Below, one piece after another: positions 1 to 8,814 of a DNA stretch of 64,000 nt; the stretch's first letter is position 1; each line of letters opens with the position of its first letter. The position numbers were made by a program, and so were the translations under genes. Origin of the DNA: Pseudomonas paraversuta (GTDB lineage Bacteria; Pseudomonadota; Gammaproteobacteria; Pseudomonadales; Pseudomonadaceae). Below the pieces are notes generated by a model, which was given only the letters and a program-made list of their open reading frames with translations, was not told the origin of the DNA and searched no databases. Where the stretch lies: positions 434,001 to 498,000 of the forward strand of contig NZ_CAJFCL010000001.1 in assembly GCF_904063065.1 (NCBI RefSeq). Direction: 5' to 3'.

Positions 1-2383
1 ATTCCAGGGTCGCGATTTGCGACAGGGCGACACTCTGACCATTGTCGGTCGGTACCGCCAGGCTCGGCAGCAACGACAGTTCGGTGCGCTCATGGGGGGT
101 GCCGCGCAACAGGATTTCGATCAACTCGTTGTCTTCCCGGTACTGGCTGACGGAGGAGCCCAGCAAGGTGCTCTGCAGGAAGTGCGACAGGTTCGCCGTA
201 CTTACGCCCAAAGCCCGCGCCCGGTCCTGGTCGACATTGAGGTACACCACTTTGCTCGGTTCCTCCCAGTCCAGGTGAACATTGACCACGTGGGGATTCT
301 CCCGAACCCTGGCCGCTACCTTGCGCGCCAGGGCCCGTACCTCTTCTATATGCTCGCCAGTCACCCGAAGCTGCACCGGGTATCCAACCGGCGGGCCTGT
401 TTCAAGACGGGTAACCCGCGAGCGAACCCCCGGAAACTGTTGATCAAGGGTCTCGATCAACCAGGTGCGCAGGGTTTCACGCTCCTCGATGCTCTTGGCC
501 AGCACCACGAACTGGGCGAAGCTGGCCGCCGGCAACTGCTGATCCAGTGGCAAGTAAAAACGTGGCGAACCGGTCCCCACGTAAGCCACATAGTTGGCAA
601 TCCCGGGGTGATCCTTGAGCAAGCTTTCCAGATGTTTGACTTGCTCGTTGGTGTTGCTCAGCGAGACACCTTCTGCCTGTTTCAAATCGACCATCAATTC
701 CAGGCGGCTCGAAGCCGGGAAAAACTGCTGCGGAACGAACCGGAACAGCACCACCGACCCTAAAAACAACAGCACCGTCAGTACTATCACGGTCTTGCGC
801 CGACGCACACACCACTCCACCAGCCGTCGTACCCGTTGATAAAACGGGGTGCCGTAGGGGTCGGGCGTCGCGTTGCCGTGTTTGGCCCTATGGATCTTCG
901 CCAGATCCGGCAGCAGCAATGCCCCCAGATACGGCACGAACACCACCGCGGCAATCCAGGATGCCAGCAGCGCAATGGTCACCACCTGGAAGATCGAGCG
1001 GGTGTACTCACCGGTGCTCGACTGCGCCATGGCAATCGGCAGAAAACCCGCTGCTGTAATCAGGGTGCCGGTCAACATCGGGAACGCGGTGCTGGTCCAG
1101 GCAAAACTCGCCGCCTTGAGCCGGTCGTAGCCCTGCTCCATTTTGATCGCCATCATTTCCACAGCGATGATCGCGTCATCCACCAACAGCCCCAGCGCCA
1201 GCACCAGCGCACCCAGGGAGATTTTGTGCAGGCCTATGCCCAGGTAGTACATGGCGGCAAATGTCATCGCCAACACCAGCGGGATCGTCAGCGCCACCAC
1301 CAGGCCGGTGCGCACCCCAAGCGAGAAGAAGCTCACCAGCAACACGATTGCCAGTGCTTCCACCAGCACCTGGACGAATTCACCGACGCTGCTTTTCACC
1401 GCCGCCGGTTGATCCGACACCTTGCTCAGTTGCATCCCGGCGGGGAGGTTTTTCTGGAGTCGTTCGAACTCTGTTTCCAGCGCCTTGCCCAGTACCAGAA
1501 TATCGCCGCCGTCTTTCATCGCCACGGCCAGGCCAATGGCATCCTGCCCCATGAAGCGCATGCGCGGTGCCGGAGGATCATTAAAGCCGCGATGTACGTC
1601 CGCCACATCACTGATCCGCAAGGTGCGCTCCCCCACCCGGATCGGGAACCCCTCGATCTGTTCAACGGTTTTGAAATTGCCGCTCACGCGCAATTGAACA
1701 CGCTCGGTCGGGGTCTCGAAAAAACCGGCGGTAGAGACTGCGTTCTGCTCCTTGAGGGCTTGTTGCACAGTCGCCAGCGGCAGGCCCAGAGTGGCGAGCT
1801 TGAGGTTGGAGAGTTCGATCCAGATTTTCTCGTCCTGCAGCCCCAGCAGCTCGACCTTGCCCACATCCTTGACCCGTTGCAGCTGGATCTGGATGCGGTC
1901 GGCGTAGTCTTTAAGCACCCCGTAGTCGAAGCCTTCGCCACTCAGGCTGTAGATATTGCCGAAAGTAGTGCCGAACTCATCGTTGAAAAATGGTCCCTGA
2001 ATATCCGGCGGCAGGTTCTGGCGAATGTCGCTGATTTTTTTTCGGACCTGATACCACAGTTCCGGAATCCGCGCCGAAGGCATTGAGTCACGGGCCATGA
2101 AGGTCACTTGTGACTCGCCAGGTCGCGAGAACGAAACAATCCGCTCGTAATCCCCGGTTTCCATCAGCTTCTTTTCGATGCGCTCGGTCACCTGGCGCGA
2201 GACTTCCTCGGCGCTGGCACCCGGCCACAACGTGCGAATCACCATGGCCTTGAAGGTGAACGGCGGATCTTCACTTTGCCCTAACTTGGTGTAGGAAAGC
2301 CCACCGACGATAGCGAGTAACAACATCAGAAAAAGTACGATTTGACGATTGCGCAACGCCCAGGCGGAAAGGTTGAAACCCAT
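1..2383 (-). CDS. mexK: RND efflux permease, MexK-type (3' end outside window)
   Basis: Inner-membrane proton/drug antiporter of the HAE-RND family, expected to form a tripartite pump with the neighbouring membrane fusion protein. The window holds the first 794 of roughly 1020 codons. A first membrane helix lies at residues 12-31 and the RND helix-4 motif GLLVDDAIIAVE at 398-409, with the two adjacent aspartates of the proton relay. Start chosen at the ATG 5 bases past the mexJ stop; the Shine-Dalgarno AAGGAG contains the end of mexJ, so the two genes are translationally coupled. The symbol rests on synteny with P. aeruginosa mexL-mexJ-mexK next to rsmJ. No outer-membrane channel gene is seen in the window, as for MexJK, which borrows OprM or OpmH. 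Substrates cannot be read from sequence. Confidence 0.85.
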   Translation of the reverse strand, partial: MGFNLSAWALRNRQIVLFLMLLLAIVGGLSYTKLGQSEDPPFTFKAMVIRTLWPGASAEEVSRQVTERIEKKLMETGDYERIVSFSRPGESQVTFMARDSMPSARIPELWYQVRKKISDIRQNLPPDIQGPFFNDEFGTTFGNIYSLSGEGFDYGVLKDYADRIQIQLQRVKDVGKVELLGLQDEKIWIELSNLKLATLGLPLATVQQALKEQNAVSTAGFFETPTERVQLRVSGNFKTVEQIEGFPIRVGERTLRISDVADVHRGFNDPPAPRMRFMGQDAIGLAVAMKDGGDILVLGKALETEFERLQKNLPAGMQLSKVSDQPAAVKSSVGEFVQVLVEALAIVLLVSFFSLGVRTGLVVALTIPLVLAMTFAAMYYLGIGLHKISLGALVLALGLLVDDAIIAVEMMAIKMEQGYDRLKAASFAWTSTAFPMLTGTLITAAGFLPIAMAQSSTGEYTRSIFQVVTIALLASWIAAVVFVPYLGALLLPDLAKIHRAKHGNATPDPYGTPFYQRVRRLVEWCVRRRKTVIVLTVLLFLGSVVLFRFVPQQFFPASSRLELMVDLKQAEGVSLSNTNEQVKHLESLLKDHPGIANYVAYVGTGSPRFYLPLDQQLPAASFAQFVVLAKSIEERETLRTWLIETLDQQFPGVRSRVTRLETGPPVGYPVQLRVTGEHIEEVRALARKVAARVRENPHVVNVHLDWEEPSKVVYLNVDQDRARALGVSTANLSHFLQSTLLGSSVSQYREDNELIEILLRGTPHERTELSLLPSLAVPTDNGQSVALSQIATLE

Positions 2384-2388
2384 CGGGA

Positions 2389-3489
2389 TTACTCCTTCAC
2401 CGCAACATTGATCGTTCGGTTGGAGCGATCAACCGGCCGCACTTGCTGCCCAGGATGCAACACGTGCACCCCGGCCGAGACAATCCAGTCGTCAGCCTTG
2501 AGACCTTCAAGCACCGGCACGTTTTTCTCGCCAAAGGGCCCGGTACGCACGGGAACCTGCTCCAGCTTGTTGCCCGGGCCGACACGCCAGACATAGGTCG
2601 CGCCATTTTCAGCGCTCAATGCCGACAGCGGCACCGACAACGGGCTCACGCCTTCGCTTTGAATAAAGACCCGGGCACTTTGCCCCAGCTCGGCCGGCAC
2701 CTTGCCGGAAGTGAAGGCGATACGGGCGGCAAAGGTCCGCGACCGGGGATCAGCCGCAGGCGACAGTTCGCGAATGCGCCCGCTGAAGCGTTGATCGGGC
2801 TGCGACCACAGTTCAACCGAAACCGGCAGGCCAATTTTGAAGCGGCCGAAGGCTTGCTCCGGCAAGCTGATCAGCACTTCACGCTCGCCGTCGGCAGCCA
2901 GGGTAAACACCGTTTGCCCTGCGGCCACGACCTGGCCGACCTCAACCTGGCGCTGGGCGATCACCCCGTCCTGGGGCGCGCGCAACACGGCGTAGCTGGC
3001 CTGATTGCTGGCCACGTCCTGCTCGGCCTTGAGCTGCTGGAGCCGGGCTTCACCCGAGCGATAGAGGTTTTCGGCATTGTCGAACTGCGAACGGCTGACC
3101 ATCTGCCGGTCGAGCAGGGTTTTGTAGCGGTCACGCTCCGCTCGCACCAGATTCAGGTTGGCCTGCCCCGCTGCAACCTGGGCCCGGGTCGCCTCCAGTT
3201 GCAGGCGCACATCTTGCGGGTCCAGCTCAGCCAGCGGCTGATTGGCCTTGACCCGCTCACCTTCATCCACCAGCCGCCGGGTCACTTTGCCACCAATGCG
3301 GAACGCCAGTTGCGGATCGAACCGGGCCCGGACTTCACCCGGATAGCTTTGGCTCGCCAGCGCAGAAGGCTGTGGCTGCTCCACCATTGCCGGGCTGATG
3401 CTGATTTGAGCAGGCTCTTCATGGCCGCACGCGGATAACAAAAACACCAGACACACAGGCACAGCGCGGGGCAAGGCATGGCGCAACAT
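2389..3489 (-). CDS. mexJ: RND membrane fusion lipoprotein, MexJ-type
   Basis: Periplasmic adaptor linking the RND permease to an outer-membrane channel. 366 residues, matching the usual 360-370. The N terminus is a lipoprotein signal with lipobox LLSAC (Cys 21). A biotinyl-lipoyl-like half motif (residues about 60-95), a coiled-coil hairpin (about 95-165, rich in Ala, Gln, Glu and Arg) and the second lipoyl half (APQDGVIAQRQVEVGQVV) follow, then beta-barrel and membrane-proximal parts. It is the first gene of the mexJK operon and diverges from the TetR gene across 90 bases that hold a candidate operator. Symbol from synteny and length; the protein family itself is certain. Confidence 0.85.
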   Translation of the reverse strand: MLRHALPRAVPVCLVFLLSACGHEEPAQISISPAMVEQPQPSALASQSYPGEVRARFDPQLAFRIGGKVTRRLVDEGERVKANQPLAELDPQDVRLQLEATRAQVAAGQANLNLVRAERDRYKTLLDRQMVSRSQFDNAENLYRSGEARLQQLKAEQDVASNQASYAVLRAPQDGVIAQRQVEVGQVVAAGQTVFTLAADGEREVLISLPEQAFGRFKIGLPVSVELWSQPDQRFSGRIRELSPAADPRSRTFAARIAFTSGKVPAELGQSARVFIQSEGVSPLSVPLSALSAENGATYVWRVGPGNKLEQVPVRTGPFGEKNVPVLEGLKADDWIVSAGVHVLHPGQQVRPVDRSNRTINVAVKE

Positions 3490-3522
3490 GGAGATGACCT
3501 TTCGCTAATAGGGCTTGGAATA

Positions 3523-3574
3523 TTTATACTGGGCGGCATGTTATTAATACCAAACTCACCAGTCCAGTAATAAA
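3523..3574. promoter_or_regulatory. Candidate MexL operator between mexL and mexJ
   Basis: The 90-base divergent gap holds an interrupted inverted repeat: TTTATACTGG (3523-3532) and CCAGTAATAAA (3564-3574), which pair as TTTAT(t)ACTGG with one extra base. The AT-rich stretch between them would include promoter elements for both genes. TetR repressors usually bind such repeats in the divergent gap and repress both directions. The repeat is seen; its role is inferred. Confidence 0.45.
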
Positions 3575-3579
3575 CGAGA

Positions 3580-4218
3580 ATGTCTGACAATCCTTTACCC
3601 CCCAATGCGCTCGGGCGTCCCAAGGACATGGCAAAACGCCAGGCGATCCTTGACGCGGCGAAAACCCTGTTTCTGACCAAGGGCTATGCCAGCACCAGCA
3701 TGGACGCGGTCGCAGGCCTGGCAGGCGTGTCAAAACTCACCGTCTACAGCCATTTCACCGACAAAGAGACGCTCTTTTCTTCGGCGATCATGGCCAAGTG
3801 CACAGATCAGTTGCCGGAATTGTTTTTTGAATTGCCTGGCGGCGCACCGGTCGAGGCGGTGCTGCTGAACATTGCCCGGGGTTTCCACAGCCTGATAAAC
3901 AGCCAGGAGTCACTCAACCTGCATCGGCTGATGATGACCCAAGGCAGCCAGGACCCTAAGTTGTCGCAAATTTTCTTTGAGGCGGGGCCGGAGCGAGTGG
4001 TGCTGGAGATGGAGCGTCTGCTGGGAAAAATCCACCGCACCGGTGAATTGCAGATTGATCAGCCGCACTACGCAGCGGAGCACTTCTTTTGCATGCTCAA
4101 GGGCTCACCCAATTTTCGCCTGCTCTATGGCTGCGGCGAGCCGCTGGACGATGCGGGCGCCGAGGCGCACGTGCAGGAAGTGGTGGGGGTTTTCATGCGC
4201 GCGTATCGCCCGCTCTGA
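3580..4218 (+). CDS. mexL: TetR-family repressor, MexL-type
   Basis: 212-residue one-component regulator, the same length I recall for MexL of P. aeruginosa. Residues 18-65 form the TetR DNA-binding domain (AKRQAILDAAKTLF, then the recognition helix region VSKLTVYSHF). The remaining helices form the ligand and dimer domain. It is transcribed divergently from mexJK, the usual arrangement for a local repressor of an efflux operon. Start taken at the ATG preceded by a weak GAG. It could be another TetR regulator of an RND pump, but the position between mexJ and rsmJ supports MexL. Confidence 0.8.
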   Translation: MSDNPLPPNALGRPKDMAKRQAILDAAKTLFLTKGYASTSMDAVAGLAGVSKLTVYSHFTDKETLFSSAIMAKCTDQLPELFFELPGGAPVEAVLLNIARGFHSLINSQESLNLHRLMMTQGSQDPKLSQIFFEAGPERVVLEMERLLGKIHRTGELQIDQPHYAAEHFFCMLKGSPNFRLLYGCGEPLDDAGAEAHVQEVVGVFMRAYRPL

Positions 4219-4229
4219 TCAAACCGCCC

Positions 4230-4296
4230 CTGTAGGCGCGAGCTTGTCTCGCGATCTCTTGCGCTTGAAAGATCGTGAGCAAGTTCGCTCCTGCTG
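4230..4296. repeat. REP-like hairpin, diverged
   Basis: Inverted repeat between the mexL and rsmJ 3' ends. The left arm begins TGTAGGCGCGAGCTTG and the right arm ends AAGTTCGCTCCTGC. The arms match the Pseudomonas REP core with several substitutions. Both flanking genes point toward it, so it may also help end transcription. Confidence 0.6.
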
Positions 4297-4307
4297 GAAG
4301 ATCGGGG

Positions 4308-5090
4308 TCAGGGCTTTAGCGCTTTCTTCGGATAAATATCGTAACGGCTCGACTTGCCGTCCAGCGCATGGCTCGGCTTGGGCCCGGCAATGCACGGTGC
4401 CTTGCGCGGGCGCTTGACCACTACCCGGTGGCTGGCCAGCGCCAACGCCGCTTCAAGCAGGGCCGGAGCATCATTGTCATCACCCACCAATGGCCGGAAC
4501 AGGCGCATTTCCTTCTTCACCAAGGCTGTTTTCTCACGGTGCGGAAACATAGGGTCGAGGTAGATGACTTGCGGCGGCTCGCCTTCCCAGTTGCGCATCA
4601 CCTCAATCGAGTTGCCCTTGAGCAAGTGCATGCGTGACACGATCGGCGCCACCTCAAAGTCGTCCAGGCCGCGGGCCAGGCCATCTTCAAGTAGCGCTCC
4701 GATCAGCGGCTGACGTTCGATCAGGCTCATTTCACAACCCAGGCTCGCCAGCACGAACGCGTCTTTGCCCAAACCCGCCGTGGCGTCCAGTACCCGCGGA
4801 CGCACGCCCTGCTGTACGCCGACCGCCTTGGCAATCATCTGCCCCGTACCGCCACCAAACAAACGTCGATGGGCCGCCCCTCCCTCTACAAAGTCGACCC
4901 GCACCGGGCCCGGGGCGTCCGGCCCCAGTTGTTGCAGCTGCAACCCCTGCGCGCCCACTTGCAAGGCGAACTCAGCCTCGGGCTCGGCCAGAGGCAGACC
5001 CAGACGTTCAGCCCATTGCCCGGCCAGGGCCTGATAGGCCTCGCCCAATGCTTCGACTTTGATACGACAGCCTGCTGCTTGCTCACTCAT
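4308..5090 (-). CDS. rsmJ: 16S rRNA (guanine1516-N2)-methyltransferase RsmJ
   Basis: SAM-dependent methyltransferase that modifies G1516 of 16S rRNA. 260 residues. The SAM-binding motif [19 protein letters not shown] lies at about 100-118, and the target-base motif [10 protein letters not shown] at 178-187, both characteristic of the YhiQ/RsmJ family. The C terminus [14 protein letters not shown] is also typical. It is a single gene, convergent with mexL and divergent from the following hypothetical gene. Confidence 0.93.
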   Translation of the reverse strand: MSEQAAGCRIKVEALGEAYQALAGQWAERLGLPLAEPEAEFALQVGAQGLQLQQLGPDAPGPVRVDFVEGGAAHRRLFGGGTGQMIAKAVGVQQGVRPRVLDATAGLGKDAFVLASLGCEMSLIERQPLIGALLEDGLARGLDDFEVAPIVSRMHLLKGNSIEVMRNWEGEPPQVIYLDPMFPHREKTALVKKEMRLFRPLVGDDNDAPALLEAALALASHRVVVKRPRKAPCIAGPKPSHALDGKSSRYDIYPKKALKP

Positions 5091-5183
5091 CTAAAAACAC
5101 GCTCAAAAATTTAATGATCGGCAAAGGCTGCCGATAAATGAAATATCCGGCATTTTGCCAGAGCCGGGCGTCGACCGAGAGCT

Positions 5184-5804
5184 ATGTCAGACATTCATTG
5201 CACATCCATCGGCTTTATCGCCCCAATTGGCGACTTTGGCCGGCACAATTCGCAGATCACGGGTAGCGTCAACCACCTGTGGAAGGACTTTTACGCCCAG
5301 GCATTGGCCGAACAATGCGCGACGTCGGAGTTCCCTGCGATTGAAGCAACCCCGCAGGCCCTGGAGGAGCAGGTTGAGCCCCGGGATGGCAGCGACCTGC
5401 TGGGCAATATCGTGACCCAGCGACATTGCCAGGTGCAGGACACCGAACTGCAGCCCCCTGAAGCGTTGTTTTTACCGATTGCCGAGTTCGATCCGGATTT
5501 ACTGCCACCGCCCGCCACACCCTTTGCCGCAGAACAAGTGAGTGCACAGCAGCATCAACAGGACTTCGAAACCACCTGGGTACGCCCGAGGGTTATGGCT
5601 TTCGGCCATCCGCTGCCTGATCCGGGCCCGGGGCCTGAACCACGGCCGTTGCATCTGCCGATTGCCGAGTTTGAAATGGACTTGCTCGACAAGCCTGCCG
5701 AGCCGTTCGACCCCCTGATCCTGATCGAGCAACAACGGGCCATGGACTTCGATCTTGGCTGGGCCAGACCATTGGTCATCAACAATATGCGCCTGGCGGC
5801 TTAA
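5184..5804 (+). CDS. Hypothetical protein with a 43-residue tandem duplication
   Basis: 206 residues, family not recognised. No signal peptide or membrane segment is evident. Two copies of a 43-residue unit lie at residues 97-139 and 158-200, joined by a Pro/Gly-rich linker. They share the pattern LPIAEFxxDLLxxPAxPF, then QQ, DF, WxRPxV. The protein is acidic and proline-rich. Start is the ATG preceded by GAGAG. Its stop TAA overlaps that of the convergent DUF72 gene (shared TTAA). The repeated motif suggests two docking or binding sites; no function is assigned. Confidence 0.7.
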   Translation: MSDIHCTSIGFIAPIGDFGRHNSQITGSVNHLWKDFYAQALAEQCATSEFPAIEATPQALEEQVEPRDGSDLLGNIVTQRHCQVQDTELQPPEALFLPIAEFDPDLLPPPATPFAAEQVSAQQHQQDFETTWVRPRVMAFGHPLPDPGPGPEPRPLHLPIAEFEMDLLDKPAEPFDPLILIEQQRAMDFDLGWARPLVINNMRLAA

Positions 5805-6664
5805 AGCAGTCCCAGTTGTTCTGTCGCCTGGGGTTGGTGCAACTCGGGTAATGCGGGCAACCCCGGTAACCTTTCGCTCAACTGCTGATGAAAGCGCCGC
5901 GCCAGTTCCGGAGCGCGGTGATTGTCCGGCGTATGAAGAAACACGTAAGGCGTGCGCCCTTCCTCGATCCAGCCCGCGACTTTGTCAATCCAGGGCACTA
6001 AATACGGGTCGTTGGCTTGCAGCTCCGGCCGGCCAATAAAACGCACTTGCGGGAATTGAGTGAAGGCTGCCGGACGGGGCGGCACCCTGGGCTTTTTTGC
6101 CTGGGCGTGGAGCACCGCCGGATCGGTCGAAGTGCAGCTGAACAGCGCCCGCGGATCCAGGCAAATACGCTCAACCCCGCGATCTTTGAGCAAGCGATTG
6201 AGCAAGCGTTCGCTATCCCCTTTGGCGAAGAACTCAGGGTGGCGCACTTCCACCGCTAACGGGCGCTCCAGAGCGTCCATGAAGCTCGCCAGCTCCGCCA
6301 GACGCTGAGGCCCGAAGCTGGCCGGGAGTTGTAGCCAAAGTGGCGCTACGCGCGCCCCAAGAGGTCGCAACAACTGCAGGAAATCTTCGGCCGCATGATT
6401 TTGTTCACGCAGATCACCGCCGTGGCTGATATCCCTGGGGAACTTGGCAGTAAAGCGAAAATGTCCGGGCAGGCTTTGTGCCCAGCGCTCGACAGTGGCT
6501 GGCGCGGGACGGGCATAGAAAGTGGTATTGCCTTCGACAGCGTTGAAGACCTGAGCGTACAGGCCCAGAAATTCCGCTGGCCGGGCATTCTGCGGGTACA
6601 GCCCTTCGCGCCAGGCGCTTTCGCTCCAGGACGGGCAACCCAGATAGTAAGGAAGATCTTTCAT
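5801..6664 (-). CDS. DUF72 (YecE-like) family protein
   Basis: 287 residues with the DUF72 TIM-barrel signature: an N-terminal LGCPSWSESAWREGLYP, then FNAVEGNTTFYARP, HFRFTAKFPRDISH near residue 70-85 and the later VEVRHPEF. The biochemical role of DUF72 proteins is not established, so none is given. The gene is 4 bases upstream of nothing else on its strand except the small gene ending at 6669, which probably precedes it in one transcript. The 3' ends of this gene and the convergent hypothetical gene overlap by 3 bases. Confidence 0.85.
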   Translation of the reverse strand: MKDLPYYLGCPSWSESAWREGLYPQNARPAEFLGLYAQVFNAVEGNTTFYARPAPATVERWAQSLPGHFRFTAKFPRDISHGGDLREQNHAAEDFLQLLRPLGARVAPLWLQLPASFGPQRLAELASFMDALERPLAVEVRHPEFFAKGDSERLLNRLLKDRGVERICLDPRALFSCTSTDPAVLHAQAKKPRVPPRPAAFTQFPQVRFIGRPELQANDPYLVPWIDKVAGWIEEGRTPYVFLHTPDNHRAPELARRFHQQLSERLPGLPALPELHQPQATEQLGLL

Positions 6665-6668
6665 GGGC

Positions 6669-6965
6669 TCAAATGTACAGGTCCAGCACCTGCTCTTCTA
6701 TTTCCCAATCGACGAAGCCGGCAGTCGTCAAATAACTGGCCAGGGCGCTGGCCGCGCTTTTGCTCATGGAGCGCTGGAAGATCATGTCTTGAGAACGGAC
6801 GGGGAACGAGTTGATACGCTCACCTGAGGGTGGCGTGCGAGCAGTTTGGGGGGCGCTTTCAAACGTGGTTTCGCTGTCCTCCACCGACTCATCAACCAGC
6901 GCCTGATCTTTACGCTGCTTGCACTTGACGGGGTAGGACCGGGAGGAAAAGCCGTCTATGCGCAT
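6669..6965 (-). CDS. Small conserved-type hypothetical protein
   Basis: 98 residues. No domain recognised, no signal peptide. The N-terminal half is polar and low in order (Ser, Thr, Glu, Pro rich). The C-terminal 40 residues (SMSKSAASALASYLTTAGF, then VDWEIEEQVLDLYI) look helical and better ordered. It ends only 4 bases before the DUF72 start, suggesting co-transcription. The start ATG lacks a strong ribosome site, so a shorter form is possible. Confidence 0.6.
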   Translation of the reverse strand: MRIDGFSSRSYPVKCKQRKDQALVDESVEDSETTFESAPQTARTPPSGERINSFPVRSQDMIFQRSMSKSAASALASYLTTAGFVDWEIEEQVLDLYI

Positions 6966-7046
6966 GGCTGCTTGCTCGGTAGCGATAAAGGCAATTTAGC
7001 GACGTTGGGCCAAGTAAGCAAATCCCCGCCGCCCTGCCAGATAAAC

Positions 7047-7086
7047 CGCGTTGCCTGTATCGCTGGCAAGCCAGCGCCTACAGGGA
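7047..7086. repeat. REP-type hairpin fragment
   Basis: TGTATCGCTGGCAAGCCAGC and flanking bases include the palindrome GCTGGCAAGCCAGC, as in Pseudomonas REP elements. It lies downstream of tsaB on the minus strand. Confidence 0.5.
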
Positions 7087-7109
7087 ATGGGCTGTGCTGC
7101 CTGTCCCGA

Positions 7110-7787
7110 TCAACGCTCTGCTTTTGGAGTGGCTACCTTGTCACGCAGGTACACCGGCTGCGCCAGGTCGGCGGCGATGGCTTCACCGCGCTCCCAGGCA
7201 AAGCGGGCCAGGGTCAGCAGGTCTTCAGCATGGGGCAACATGTCCGTATCCATCGCGTAGGGTTTGACGTTCAAACGCTCGGCATAACCCCAGCCGGTCC
7301 CCGCGCCAAACCAGTCACCGCCGGCACCGGCAGGCAAGGCGGCCACTTCCGGTGGCAATACGGCTTCAGCACCCTCCAGACGCATTTCACCCGCCTGCTC
7401 GCGGTAGCAACCCCAATACACTTCGTCCATGCGCGCATCAATGGCCGATGCCACCTGGGTCGCGCCATGCTCGCGATGGGCACGCTGGGCCAATACCGCC
7501 AGGTTGGAGATCGGCAACACCGGGCGCTCCAGGGCAAAGGCCAGACCTTGCACCACGCCAATGGCAATCCGCACCCCGGTAAAGGCTCCCGGCCCGCGCC
7601 CGAAAGCAATGGCTTCGACGGCTGACAGTTCAACCCCGGCCTCAGCCAGCAGGTCTTTAATCATCGGCAACAACTTTTGCGCATGCAGGCGCGGGATCAC
7701 CTCGTAGTGGCTCGTGACCTTGCCATCATGCAGCAAGGCAACAGAGCAAGCTTCAGTCGCGGTATCCAGGGCCAGCAAGGTGCTCAT
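7110..7787 (-). CDS. tsaB: tRNA t6A modification protein TsaB
   Basis: 225 residues. Partner of TsaD and TsaE in making threonylcarbamoyl-adenosine at position 37 of ANN-decoding tRNAs. The N terminus STLLALDTATEACSVAL and the motif GRGPGAFTGVRI (about residues 66-77) are family signatures of the actin-like ASKHA fold. A longer frame upstream exists, but the ATG at 7787 gives the standard N terminus. It lies after adk on the same strand, beyond a terminator-like hairpin. Confidence 0.93.
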   Translation of the reverse strand: MSTLLALDTATEACSVALLHDGKVTSHYEVIPRLHAQKLLPMIKDLLAEAGVELSAVEAIAFGRGPGAFTGVRIAIGVVQGLAFALERPVLPISNLAVLAQRAHREHGATQVASAIDARMDEVYWGCYREQAGEMRLEGAEAVLPPEVAALPAGAGGDWFGAGTGWGYAERLNVKPYAMDTDMLPHAEDLLTLARFAWERGEAIAADLAQPVYLRDKVATPKAER

Positions 7788-7837
7788 CGGTGTTCCCGTC
7801 AGAATTGAGAATTGAAAAAAGTGCAGCAGTATAAACA

Positions 7838-7863
7838 ACAACAGCCCGCAAGCGGGCTGTTGT
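7838..7863 (-). terminator. Terminator after adk
   Basis: Perfect 12-bp stem ACAACAGCCCGC (7838-7849) with GCGGGCTGTTGT (7852-7863). On the minus strand it is followed by a T-rich stretch (TTTAT). It sits just past the adk stop, before tsaB. Confidence 0.75.
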
Positions 7864-7881
7864 ATCAGAGCAATTCGACGA

Positions 7882-8598
<717 letters not shown>

Positions 8599-8814
8599 TT
8601 ATGGCCGTCAAAACGGCCAAGGGCTGATCAAGATACACAGCAGGCCCGGCCCACACAAGCAGGCCAAACCAGGAATAATCTCTAGCAAACGCGCACTTGC
8701 GGCCAGGTGTCGCAGCTCGCAACCCTACAATAAAGTGTCGTTCGAGCCCGGGGATCCGCAGCAAATCTTCAGCGCTCCCGGGCCCGTTGCACGACAACCC
8801 GTCTTGCTTTTGGC

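Noticed and set aside
836..2086. 416-codon open frame on the plus strand
   Set aside because: It lies antisense to mexK, with His/Gln/Arg-rich composition typical of a shadow of a GC-rich gene and no domain or ribosome site.
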